The notes under the pieces were generated by a model, which searched no databases, had not been told where the DNA came from, and saw only the letters and a program-made list of their open reading frames with translations. From CAZDGV01 sp964505195 (GTDB lineage: Bacteria; Bacteroidota; Bacteroidia; Chitinophagales; Chitinophagaceae), in contig CAZDGV010000009.1 in the NCBI GenBank assembly GCA_964505195.1, positions 1 to 47,847 on the forward strand: 47,847 bases of DNA. Reading direction: 5' to 3'. Within the stretch, counting starts at the first letter, position 1. The number at the start of each line of letters is the position of its first letter. Below are positions 31,279 through 39,135 of the stretch, piece after piece. The position numbers were made by a program, and so were the translations under genes.

Positions 31279-32166
31279 TCAGGATGTAAATAAATCGATG
31301 ATCACAAGTACGGCAAAAACCAAACTTGCAATACCATTGGTAGTAAAAAAAGCAATATTCACTTTGCTTAGATCGTCCGGCTTCACCAAACGCTGCTGCA
31401 GCACAAGCATGGCAGCGAAAAACACCATTGCTACGATGTACCAAACTCCCATATTCCCTACAAAGTAGGTCAGTATAAGCAGTAGCACAACCGTTGCATG
31501 CAGCATGCGACTAACCAGCAGGGCTTTCTCCCCGCCCAGGGAAGCAGGAATAGAAAACAATCCTTCACTGCGGTCGAACCCTGCATCCTGCAAAGCATAA
31601 ATGATGTCAAATCCACTTACCCAACAAAACACCATACAGGAAAAAAGGATCGGCAGCCAATGGAAGCTGCCCGTTACCGCCAAGTAGGCGCCGATGGGTG
31701 CAAGGGAAAGTCCCAAGCCTAATACAAAATGACATAAAACAGTGAATCTCTTGGTGTAGCTATATCCTAAAACGACCAATAAAGCAACGGGCGAGAGAAA
31801 GAAACACAGTGTATTGATCAGCCAAGTGGTGGCCACAAACAGTAAAGACGAAATGATGGTAAACCAAAGTGCGCTGTTGGCAGATATAATCCCTGAAGGA
31901 ATTTCACGAATGGCAGTACGCGGATTTTTTGCATCGTAATGCCGGTCGAGGTAACGATTGAATGCCATGGCAGCACTTCGCGCAAACACCATGCAAAGCA
32001 CTACCAGTGCAAGTGTGAAGAGATAAAAACTGTTATCGATATAAACATCCTCCGCTTCCATTTTTAGATGATGAAAACCCAGCACCACACCAATCATAGC
32101 AAAAGGCATAGCAAAAATGGTGTGCGAGAACTTAATCAGTCGCAAGTAATTTCCAAATTGAATCAT
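31279..32166 (-). CDS. UbiA-family prenyltransferase
   Basis: 295 residues, eight or so membrane helices. Prenylates an aromatic ring in quinone synthesis. Seen: first Asp-rich motif NRYLDRHYDAKNPRT (about 67-81, N-x3-D-x3-D) and a second, YALQDAGFDRSEGLFSIPAS (about 179-198). This form belongs to the 'UbiA-other' type found in bacteria lacking ubiquinone; in organisms with the futalosine route it corresponds to MqnP. Whether menaquinone here comes by that route cannot be seen. ATGA overlap with the SpoU gene upstream, 9 bp before ruvX. Confidence 0.88.
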   Translation of the reverse strand: MIQFGNYLRLIKFSHTIFAMPFAMIGVVLGFHHLKMEAEDVYIDNSFYLFTLALVVLCMVFARSAAMAFNRYLDRHYDAKNPRTAIREIPSGIISANSALWFTIISSLLFVATTWLINTLCFFLSPVALLVVLGYSYTKRFTVLCHFVLGLGLSLAPIGAYLAVTGSFHWLPILFSCMVFCWVSGFDIIYALQDAGFDRSEGLFSIPASLGGEKALLVSRMLHATVVLLLILTYFVGNMGVWYIVAMVFFAAMLVLQQRLVKPDDLSKVNIAFFTTNGIASLVFAVLVIIDLFTS

Positions 32167-32869
32167 ATTTGTTCAATCGTTGTTGAATGTAATTTTTGTT
32201 GCACCAGCTGCCAAAGCAATACTCCTGCCGCTACGCTGATGTTAAGGGAATGCTTCATGCCAAACTGAGGAATTTCTACACATCCATCGCAAAGCGCCAG
32301 TGTTTCAGCCTCTACCCCCTCTGCTTCATTACCCAAAACAAAAGCAATTTTTTCACTACCGCCCCAGGTGAAATGCTCCAGCGATACACTTTCTTCCGCC
32401 TGCTCCAAAGCACAGATGCGATAACCCTGTTCCCGAAGCTGTTGAATGGCAGCACGGGCATCGGAAAAATATTGCCAGGAAACCGATTCGGTAGCACCCA
32501 ATGCCGTTTTGTNNNNNNNNNNNNNNNNNNNNNNNNNNNNNNNNNNNNNNNNNNNNNNNNNNNNNNNNNNNNNNNNNNNNNNNNNNNNNNNNNNNNNNNN
32601 NNNNNNNNNNNNGCATCGGAAAAATATTGCCAGGAAACCGATTCGGTAGCACCCAATGCCGTTTTGTTGATTTCGCGATGCGGCGGCTGCGGCGTGTATC
32701 CGCATAAACAGATCGCTTCAATGCGAAAAGCATCCCCCGTTCTGAAAACACTTCCCACATTCAGCATACTGCGAATATTTTCCAACACCAATACCACGGG
32801 GTGTTTGGGAGCCGTTTTGTACTCCTCCGCGGTTAATCGGTTCAGCGCATCCATGCTTTTTTTACGCAT
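32163..32869 (-). CDS. SpoU/TrmH-family RNA 2'-O-methyltransferase (interrupted by assembly gap)
   Basis: Ribose methyltransferase for tRNA or rRNA with the knotted SPOUT fold. Motif 1 LENIRSMLNVGSVFRTGDAF lies on the 5' side of the gap; motif 2 AFVLGNEAEGV and motif 3 IPQFGMKHSLNISVAAGV on the 3' side. The gap (32513-32612) is flanked by the same 55 bases. Removing the gap and one copy takes out 155 bases and leaves 552 (183 codons plus stop), joining TALGATESVSWQYFSD to ARAAIQQLREQG in frame. Start at 32869 (MRKKSMDALNRL) just after a -7 box; ATG 32854 is an alternative. Heads the operon with the prenyltransferase and ruvX. Confidence 0.88.
32458..32667. repeat. exact 55-bp direct repeat flanking gap 1 (assembly artefact)
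   Basis: Copies at 32458-32512 and 32613-32667 are identical and end exactly at the N run. Best explained as a single genomic copy present at the ends of two overlapping contigs. Confidence 0.95.
32513..32612. other. assembly gap, 100 N
   Basis: Exactly 100 undetermined bases, the conventional placeholder for a scaffold join of unknown length. It interrupts the SpoU methyltransferase gene. Confidence 0.98.
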
Positions 32870-32872
32870 AGC

Positions 32873-32881
32873 GCAAAGGTA
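32873..32881 (-). promoter_or_regulatory. -7 promoter box TACCTTTGC for the SpoU operon
   Basis: Minus strand; followed by GCT and ATG 32869, a leaderless arrangement (or a leader of about 14 bases if ATG 32854 is used). Confidence 0.5.
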
Positions 32882-32920
32882 ATGGCAAAGCCTCGAATCA
32901 CCCATCCGTAGGCAAAACTG

Positions 32921-32929
32921 TACCTTTGC
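32921..32929 (+). promoter_or_regulatory. -7 promoter box TACCTTTGC for the DEAD-box gene
   Basis: Identical box to the divergent SpoU one; 18 bases before ATG 32948, with an A-rich leader. No clear -33. Confidence 0.55.
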
Positions 32930-32947
32930 AAAAACGCAATAAAGAAA

Positions 32948-34621
32948 ATGACGACATTCGAAGCGCTTGGCATTGAGGAAAGACTGCTAAAAGCGATTAC
33001 TGCATCCGGTTTTACGATCCCCACTTCCATTCAGGAACAAGCAATACCCGTGCTGTTAAGCGGCACCAAAGACTTTATCGGACTGGCCCAAACGGGCACC
33101 GGAAAAACAGCCGCATTCGGTTTACCGCTGCTGCAATTGATTAATGAAAAAGATGCCTTTCCACAGGCATTGATCGTATGCCCCACCCGTGAACTTTGCA
33201 TGCAAATTGTAACGGAACTTGAAAAGTTCAAAAAGTTCATGAAAGGAATCCAGGTGGTTGCCGTTTATGGCGGCACTTCTATTGGAATGCAAATCAGGGA
33301 TATTAGAAAGGGGGTACAAATTGTGGTGGCAACGCCCGGCCGACTGATTGATTTAATCGAAAGAAAAGCCATTGATCTGAGCCGCATTGAATATGTGGTG
33401 CTCGACGAAGCAGATGAGATGTTGAACATGGGCTTTCAGGACGATATTGAATTCATTTTACAGAATACCCCCAAAAAAGAAAGTACCTGGCTGTTCAGCG
33501 CCACAATGCCGCCGGAAATCAGAAAGGTGAGCCGCAAATACATGCGCGAGCCGGTTGAGGTGACCGTAGGAAAAGTAAATACGGCAAACAAAAACATCGA
33601 TCACCAGTACTTTATCACCAATTCACATCACCGTTACGAAGCCCTGAAGCGCTTGATCGATTTCAATCCGGGAATCTATGGCATCATTTTTACACGCACC
33701 AAAATGGATGCGCAGAATATTACCGAAAAGCTCACAAGAGAAGGTTATGATATTGATGCACTGCATGGCGATTTATCGCAGGCGCAGCGCGACAGTGTAA
33801 TGAAAGCCTTTCGCGAAAAAACCTTGCAGCTGCTGATTGCCACCGATGTGGCAGCGCGCGGCATAGACGTGAAGGAAATTACCCATGTTATTAATTATGA
33901 GCTGCCCGACGATATGGAGGTATATACCCACCGCAGCGGAAGAACAGGAAGAGCCGGAAAAACGGGTATTTGTATGAGTATCGTACATAGTAGAGAGGTC
34001 GGAAAAATCAGACAAATTGAGCGAATTGTTCAGTCGCCTTTTCACAAACTTGAAATCCCCAGCGGAAAAGATGTTTGTCGCAAACAGTTTTATGCGTTCA
34101 TGGATAAGCTCATCGAGACAGATATCAGCAACGAAGCCTACGAAACCTATATGCCCATGCTGCAGGAAAAATTTGCAGACATCAGCAAAGAGGATATTTT
34201 AAAACGCATGGCTGCGCTGGAGTTCGACCGCTTTTTGAAATATTACGAGAACGCAGAAGATTTGAATTTGCGTGAACGAGGCAGAGATTTTGATAAGTTC
34301 AGAAAAGATGACCCCCGTGATCGTCGCGATACGCGCTCGAGTAAGCGTGATACTGCCGGCCGTGAGTTCAAGGGCGGTAGTGGCTTTACCAAACTATTTG
34401 TAAACCTCGGTACAAAAGACGGCTTTTATAAAGCCAGCTTTCTGCAATTCATTTTAGATATGAGTGATCTGCGCAAAGATGCGCTTGGCAGAATTGACAT
34501 GCGTGAACTCAACAGCTGGGTGGAAGTTGACAAAGGGGCGGCACGCCAAATGATTTCCTCTATCGATGGAAAGAAATTCAAAGGCAGACGCATTCGTATG
34601 AACGAAGCCGACAGCAGATAA
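32948..34621 (+). CDS. DEAD-box ATP-dependent RNA helicase (DeaD/CsdA-like)
   Basis: 557 residues. Unwinds RNA in ribosome assembly or decay. Helicase motifs in order: TSIQEQAIP (Q), AQTGTGKT (I), PTREL (Ia), TPGRLID, VLDEADEML (II), SATMP (III), IIFTRTK (IV), ATDVAARGIDV (V), HRSGRTGRAG (VI). After a charged Arg/Asp linker (about 430-470), the last 80 residues (KLFVNLGTKDGFYKASFLQF, then KKFKGRRIRMNEA) match the DbpA-type RNA-binding domain, so the C-terminus may target 23S rRNA. Paralogues with similar cores are common, hence no symbol. Confidence 0.93.
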   Translation: MTTFEALGIEERLLKAITASGFTIPTSIQEQAIPVLLSGTKDFIGLAQTGTGKTAAFGLPLLQLINEKDAFPQALIVCPTRELCMQIVTELEKFKKFMKGIQVVAVYGGTSIGMQIRDIRKGVQIVVATPGRLIDLIERKAIDLSRIEYVVLDEADEMLNMGFQDDIEFILQNTPKKESTWLFSATMPPEIRKVSRKYMREPVEVTVGKVNTANKNIDHQYFITNSHHRYEALKRLIDFNPGIYGIIFTRTKMDAQNITEKLTREGYDIDALHGDLSQAQRDSVMKAFREKTLQLLIATDVAARGIDVKEITHVINYELPDDMEVYTHRSGRTGRAGKTGICMSIVHSREVGKIRQIERIVQSPFHKLEIPSGKDVCRKQFYAFMDKLIETDISNEAYETYMPMLQEKFADISKEDILKRMAALEFDRFLKYYENAEDLNLRERGRDFDKFRKDDPRDRRDTRSSKRDTAGREFKGGSGFTKLFVNLGTKDGFYKASFLQFILDMSDLRKDALGRIDMRELNSWVEVDKGAARQMISSIDGKKFKGRRIRMNEADSR

Positions 34622-34646
34622 GCGGCACCCCGGCAGTGAAAGCACT

Positions 34647-34678
34647 TTTGCTGTTTGGGGCAGTTCAACTAACTTTGC
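34647..34678 (+). promoter_or_regulatory. promoter TTTG-N19-TAACTTTGC for lpdA
   Basis: TTTG at 34647-34650 and TAACTTTGC at 34670-34678, exactly 19 bases apart, with a leader of about 40 bases before ATG 34725. Confidence 0.85.
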
Positions 34679-34724
34679 CGCTGTTCAAAAACACTCATCC
34701 GTTCAACTTATACAAACACAAACA

Positions 34725-36131
34725 ATGGCATACGATGTAATTGTTCTAGGAAGCGGACCCGGCGGATATCCTGCCGCTATTCGCGCCTCACAACTAGGTT
34801 TAAAAGTAGCGATCATCGAAAAGGAAAGTTTAGGAGGCGTTTGCCTCAACTGGGGATGTATTCCTACCAAAGCACTTTTAAAAAGCGCTCAGGTGTATGA
34901 ATACATGAAACACAGTACTTCCTATGGCATTAATGCCACCGGTGTACAGCACGATTTCGGCGCAGTAATCAAGCGCAGTCGCGGTGTGGCCGACAAAATG
35001 AGCAAGGGCGTTCAGTTCCTCATGAAGAAAAATAAGATTGATGTGATCATGGGTTACGGAAAAATTGCCGGCAAAGGGAAAGTACAGGTAAGTTCCGAAG
35101 ATGGAAAACAACAGATGGTGGAAGGAAAATACATCATCATTGCAACGGGTGCGCGTAGTCGCCAATTGCCTGCAATGCCCATAGATGGAAAGAAAATCAT
35201 CGGCTACCGCGAAGCAATGGTACTTCCTTCACAACCAAAGAGCATGATTGTAGTAGGCAGCGGCGCCATCGGTGTTGAGTTTGCCGATTTTTACAACAGC
35301 ATGGGCACCAAGGTGACCATTGTGGAATACATGCCCCGCATTGTACCGGTGGAAGATGAAGACATTTCAAAAGAACTAGAAAAGCAGTTCAAGAAAAAAG
35401 GCATCGACATCCTCACCAACAGTGAAGTAACAGCCGTTGATACTTCAGGCACCGGTGTAAAGGCAAAAATTAAAAATGCCGCTGGCGAAAGTGTTCTGGA
35501 AGCAGATATCCTGCTGAGTGCAGTAGGTATTGCAGCCAATATTGAAAATATCGGCCTCGAACAAACAGGTATTAAAACTGAAAAGGGAAAAGTAGTGGTG
35601 GACAAATACCAGCAAACCAGTGTTGCAGGAATTTATGCTATCGGAGATGCCGCTCCCGGACAAGCCCTGGCACACGTTGCGGGCAAAGAGGGCATCAATG
35701 CTGCAGAGCATATCGCCTATCTTGAAAAGAAACACCATCATGCTCCCGAGGGCATGGATTACAACAATATTCCAGGATGTACTTATTGCAGTCCGGAAAT
35801 TGCAAGTGTCGGATACACAGAAAAAGCAGCCAAAGACGCGGGCTTTGAAATTAAGGTGGGCAAATTCCCCTTCATGGCCAGCGGAAAAGCAAGTGCCGCA
35901 GGCAGTACCGAAGGTTTTGTAAAAGTAATTTTCGATGCCAAATACGGTGAATTCCTCGGAGCACACATGATTGGCAGCAATGTTACAGAAATGATTGCCG
36001 AGGTAGTAGTGGCAAGAAAACTCGAAACCACCTACCATGAAATTCTGAATGGAGTGCACCCGCACCCCACCATGAGCGAAGCCATAAAAGAAGCAACTGC
36101 TGCTGCTTATGGCGAGGCAATCGATATTTAA
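34725..36131 (+). CDS. lpdA: dihydrolipoyl dehydrogenase (E3)
   Basis: 468 residues. FAD flavoprotein that reoxidises the dihydrolipoyl groups of 2-oxoacid dehydrogenases and glycine cleavage. Seen: FAD fingerprint GSGPGG (9-14), redox disulfide GGVCLNWGC (Cys40/Cys45), NAD fingerprint VVGSGAIGVEFADFYNSMG (about 170-188), AIGDAAPGQALAHVA (about 303-317), and the C-terminal catalytic HPHPTMSEA (His447, Glu452). Not clustered with E1 or E2; the E2 gene is 10.8 kb downstream. Transcribed alone, with a full promoter and a strong terminator. Confidence 0.97.
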   Translation: MAYDVIVLGSGPGGYPAAIRASQLGLKVAIIEKESLGGVCLNWGCIPTKALLKSAQVYEYMKHSTSYGINATGVQHDFGAVIKRSRGVADKMSKGVQFLMKKNKIDVIMGYGKIAGKGKVQVSSEDGKQQMVEGKYIIIATGARSRQLPAMPIDGKKIIGYREAMVLPSQPKSMIVVGSGAIGVEFADFYNSMGTKVTIVEYMPRIVPVEDEDISKELEKQFKKKGIDILTNSEVTAVDTSGTGVKAKIKNAAGESVLEADILLSAVGIAANIENIGLEQTGIKTEKGKVVVDKYQQTSVAGIYAIGDAAPGQALAHVAGKEGINAAEHIAYLEKKHHHAPEGMDYNNIPGCTYCSPEIASVGYTEKAAKDAGFEIKVGKFPFMASGKASAAGSTEGFVKVIFDAKYGEFLGAHMIGSNVTEMIAEVVVARKLETTYHEILNGVHPHPTMSEAIKEATAAAYGEAIDI

Positions 36132-36151
36132 AGTATCATTTTTCAAATTAC

Positions 36152-36176
36152 AACCCTGCTGATAGCAGGGTTTTTT
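36152..36176 (+). terminator. lpdA terminator
   Basis: AACCCTGCT / AGCAGGGTT, 9-bp stem with a GAT loop, followed by a T run; 20 bases after the lpdA stop. Confidence 0.92.
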
Positions 36177-36242
36177 GTTGTATGAAATCCGATAGCGTTT
36201 GGTTGCATTTTTGTAACGAACTTTATCACCCAACCCAATAAC

Positions 36243-36740
36243 ATGAGCAAACGAAAAAACTATATTTCCTGGGATGAATATTTCATGGGTGTAGCGTTGC
36301 TTTCTGCACAGCGAAGCAAAGACCCTTCCACACAAGTGGGCGCCTGCATTGTAAATGATAAAAACAAAATTGTTGGAGCGGGTTACAATGGCTTACCTGC
36401 CGGATGCAGCGATGATGATTTTCCATGGGATAGACAGGGAGATTTTCTTACTACCAAATACCCCTATGTATGCCACGCCGAACTCAATGCCATTTTAAAC
36501 AATATTGGGATCGACTTACACGGGTGTCGTATTTACACAGCACTATTCCCTTGTAATGAATGCGCCAAAGCAATTATTCAGTCAGGCATTCAACAGGTGA
36601 TTTACTTGAGCGACAAATATGCCGACAGCGATGCAAGCAGAGCTTCCAGGCGCATGTTGGAAACAGCCGGTGTTACTTGTAGAAAAGTTGAAACCAAGAT
36701 CGGAGCGATTATGCTTTCCTTTACGGATGCAAACATATAA
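36243..36740 (+). CDS. dCMP/deoxycytidylate deaminase-type enzyme
   Basis: 165 residues. Zinc-dependent deaminase producing dUMP for thymidylate synthesis. Zinc site: CHAELNAIL (His78, Glu80) and PCNECAKAI (Cys104, Cys107). The N-terminus SWDEYFMGVALLSAQRSKDP with STQVGA is typical of the dCMP deaminase family, as are GAGYNG and the middle loop FPWDR. Rather than a tRNA adenosine or riboflavin deaminase, dCMP deaminase fits best. No clear -7 box; the lpdA terminator lies just upstream, so it should have its own promoter. Confidence 0.92.
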   Translation: MSKRKNYISWDEYFMGVALLSAQRSKDPSTQVGACIVNDKNKIVGAGYNGLPAGCSDDDFPWDRQGDFLTTKYPYVCHAELNAILNNIGIDLHGCRIYTALFPCNECAKAIIQSGIQQVIYLSDKYADSDASRASRRMLETAGVTCRKVETKIGAIMLSFTDANI

Positions 36741-36748
36741 TGCAATGG

Positions 36749-36756
36749 TAACTTTG
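36749..36756 (+). promoter_or_regulatory. -7 promoter box TAACTTTG for the glutaminyl cyclase gene
   Basis: Perfect TAnnTTTG match, 20 bases before ATG 36777; it begins 8 bases after the deaminase stop. No -33 at the usual spacing. Confidence 0.5.
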
Positions 36757-36776
36757 TACATTCAAACCAATTCATA

Positions 36777-37568
36777 ATGCGCAAGTATATACCACTCCTG
36801 TTCATTTTCCTGGCCTGTAACCAAGCTGAACAACAGGACAATGAAAACACTACTGAGCTGAATGCGCCGGAACAGATCAGCTATACTGTTACGAATATTT
36901 ATAAGCACGACAGCACTGCTTTTACACAAGGACTGGAATACCGCGATGGCTTCATGTATGAGGGTACCGGTCAACTGGGTGCATCCAAACTGTTTAAAAA
37001 GGAACTACAAACGGGAAGCATTGTAAGGAGTCATGCCTTAGAATCCAATCTTTTTGGAGAAGGGATTACCATTTTGAATGATAAAGTTTATCAGCTCACC
37101 TGGCAAAATAAAATCGGTTTTGTATATCAGCTCAGCGATTTCAAACCGCTTCAGCAGTTCACCTATCAGATTGATGGCTGGGGACTTACCAACGATGGTA
37201 AGCATCTGATTGTAAGCGACGGTAGCAGTTCTTTATACTTCTGGGATCCAACTACTTTCAAAGAAGTGAAACGCATCAGCGTACAGGACAATCGTGGATT
37301 GCGAAACAATCTAAATGAGCTGGAGCTGATTGATGGATACGTATATGCCAATGTGTGGCAAACAGAAGAAATATTAAAGATTGACACTGCAACCGGAAAT
37401 GTGGTTGGGAAAATGGATTTAGCAGGTTTGCTCCAGAAGAATACAGGAATTTATCTCAACGATCCGGATAAAGTACTCAACGGCATTGCATGGGACAGCA
37501 AGGGAAAACGACTTTTCCTCACCGGCAAATACTGGCCACGCTTGTTTGAACTTAAATTTGCGCCTTAG
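36777..37568 (+). CDS. glutaminyl-peptide cyclotransferase, lipoprotein
   Basis: 263 residues. Plant/bacterial-type glutaminyl cyclase (five-bladed propeller), which forms N-terminal pyroglutamate on exported proteins. Lipobox FLAC (Cys14) in a short signal, so probably anchored in the envelope. Seen in order: DSTAFTQGLEYRDGFMYEGTG (Gln and Glu-Gly of the active centre; shown as TAFTQGLEY and EGTGQLG), GEGIT, YQLTWQ, DGWGLTNDG, NELELIDG, YVYANVW and NGIAWDS near the end. Secreted Bacteroidetes proteins often begin with Gln after signal cleavage, matching this enzyme's role. Confidence 0.9.
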   Translation: MRKYIPLLFIFLACNQAEQQDNENTTELNAPEQISYTVTNIYKHDSTAFTQGLEYRDGFMYEGTGQLGASKLFKKELQTGSIVRSHALESNLFGEGITILNDKVYQLTWQNKIGFVYQLSDFKPLQQFTYQIDGWGLTNDGKHLIVSDGSSSLYFWDPTTFKEVKRISVQDNRGLRNNLNELELIDGYVYANVWQTEEILKIDTATGNVVGKMDLAGLLQKNTGIYLNDPDKVLNGIAWDSKGKRLFLTGKYWPRLFELKFAP

Positions 37569-38455
37569 TCTTTTGTTTCCTCCGCTGCTTCCACTACATA
37601 TATCAGCGAACTGGTATATTTTTTACCGAATAAAGCATGCAAATTACTTCTGCAGCCCTCTACCAAGGCAGAGAACCTACTACCCTTTCGGTATTCCTCG
37701 CTCTTCAAAGCAATGTAAAACGCATCGAGCCACATGGGTAAAATGGCAGTTACTTTCAGCGCATTACGTTCCATTAAGCAACGCATAGAATCCGGCGAAA
37801 AATGATAGAGATGTCTGGGTACATCGTATGCAGCCCAGCTTGCTCCGTAATGCAAGGCATCCTGACTTTCAACATTGGGCACTGCAATAAAAAGTTTGCC
37901 CTGGGGCTTTAACAGGCGACGTATTTTCGACAGATAGCCATGTAGGTCGTGCACATGCTCCAATACATGCCACATGGTGATGATATCAAAACGCGCATCG
38001 GGCAATTCAAACAAATGAGCAGAAGGATGCAAGGATAACTGAAATTGCTGCTGCGCGGCATCTCTTGCAGTATCAGCTGGTTCCAGTCCGGTTACATCCC
38101 AGCCTGCTATTTGCATGGTATGCAAAAAAGCTCCCGTACCGGCACCAATATCGAGCAAGCTGCCTTTTGAAGTAGCTGAAAAACGTTCTATCAATCTGCG
38201 CTTTTGCAGTAATGTGAACTTTCTGGCAAGCATATAGAGTTTGCTCACCGCATCTTTTGCATGTTGCTGGTGGGAAATATATTCATCCGACTGGTAATAT
38301 CTTACTATGGAAGTTTCGCAGGGCGGATGATGGGTAAAACGCAGGCCGCAATGCTTGCAGTCCGCCAACTGAAATACTTCACCACTAACCGCGGCATCGA
38401 GTACATCCATCGCAAAAACAGTATCGCTGGCGTTGCAAAGCGGACAATGAGACAT
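37565..38455 (-). CDS. SAM-dependent methyltransferase with N-terminal zinc ribbon
   Basis: 296 residues (302 if ATG 38473 is used). An N-terminal zinc-ribbon of two CxxC pairs (CPLCNAS at the start, CKHCGLRF about residue 31) is followed by a class I methyltransferase domain: LLDIGAGTGAFLHTMQIAGW (SAM loop, about 102-121), FDIITMWHVLEHVHD (motif for the acceptor side) and GKLFIAVPN. Such proteins modify small molecules, sugars or quinone precursors; the substrate is unknown. Lies last in the minus-strand operon after the HU-like gene (13-31 bp gap). Ends overlapping the glutaminyl cyclase by 4 bp. Confidence 0.85.
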   Translation of the reverse strand: MSHCPLCNASDTVFAMDVLDAAVSGEVFQLADCKHCGLRFTHHPPCETSIVRYYQSDEYISHQQHAKDAVSKLYMLARKFTLLQKRRLIERFSATSKGSLLDIGAGTGAFLHTMQIAGWDVTGLEPADTARDAAQQQFQLSLHPSAHLFELPDARFDIITMWHVLEHVHDLHGYLSKIRRLLKPQGKLFIAVPNVESQDALHYGASWAAYDVPRHLYHFSPDSMRCLMERNALKVTAILPMWLDAFYIALKSEEYRKGSRFSALVEGCRSNLHALFGKKYTSSLIYVVEAAEETKD

Positions 38456-38486
38456 TGTAGGAGCAGCATGCATATCCTGAAAAACT

Positions 38487-39134
38487 TTATGGTAATTCCC
38501 GGTAAGTGGAAGGCGCCTCTTTGGGTTGTATAGGATGAAAGAATGAATGATGATCTGATTGCGCAGGATGCATGGTTTTAAAAGAATACCAGGCGCCCAC
38601 TGCAATAAAAAGCAAAAGGATAGCTGCAACCCACCAGTAATCTTTACGCTCAGGAGAAGCTTCGGAAAGCATTGCCTCCATTTCTGTACTAGTACGTTCC
38701 GTTTCCCCTACGCGCACCATATGTGCTTCCTGCTCACGTATTACTTTTTCAGCATGCTGAGGTTTGAAGAATGCCCCCGTGTTCAGCAGGCTCTTGCATT
38801 GAATTTCGCCGGAAGCAGTTTTCTGAAGCGAACATAGATCCTCCAATAAAAATGATGTATCACTCAAAATGGCTTTCTGAATATCAGCTGCAAAAGCATC
38901 TAAGTCGTTACGAACCTGTTGCGGATCGATGTTTTGCATTTCTGCCAACCACTCAACCTGCAATGACATTTTAGATGCATCAAAAGGAATTAAAATGGTT
39001 TCGTAAGTGGGCGGAAAAAGTTTTCGCTCAGGAAAATCCAATACAGCAGCAACCGATTTTGCCTGCAGTGTTCCGATGCCCGGCAGAGAAAGCGCATGAA
39101 AATGAAAAAAATATCGACGCAGCAAATCCAACAT
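38487..39134 (-). CDS. membrane-anchored HU-like (CCDC81-type) domain protein
   Basis: 215 residues. The N-terminal part resembles the two tandem prokaryotic CCDC81-type HU domains: ALSLPGIGTLQ (about 14-24), KLFPPTYE (about 38-45) and a second unit with FAADIQKAILSDTSFLLEDL (about 82-101) and LQKTASGEI. A single membrane helix (WWVAAILLLFIAVGAWYSF, about 166-184) is followed by a short tail. This puts the HU-like part in the cytoplasm. Domain assignment is from recalled family patterns, not a search. Its ATG is one base after the beta-barrel gene stop, so the two are tightly coupled. Confidence 0.72.
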   Translation of the reverse strand: MLDLLRRYFFHFHALSLPGIGTLQAKSVAAVLDFPERKLFPPTYETILIPFDASKMSLQVEWLAEMQNIDPQQVRNDLDAFAADIQKAILSDTSFLLEDLCSLQKTASGEIQCKSLLNTGAFFKPQHAEKVIREQEAHMVRVGETERTSTEMEAMLSEASPERKDYWWVAAILLLFIAVGAWYSFKTMHPAQSDHHSFFHPIQPKEAPSTYRELP

Positions 39135-39135
39135 C

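Noticed and set aside
35445..36335. 296-codon minus-strand open frame antisense to lpdA
   Set aside because: It mirrors a highly conserved gene in codon-shadow frame, is Cys/His/Ser-rich with no domain pattern, and runs through the lpdA terminator.
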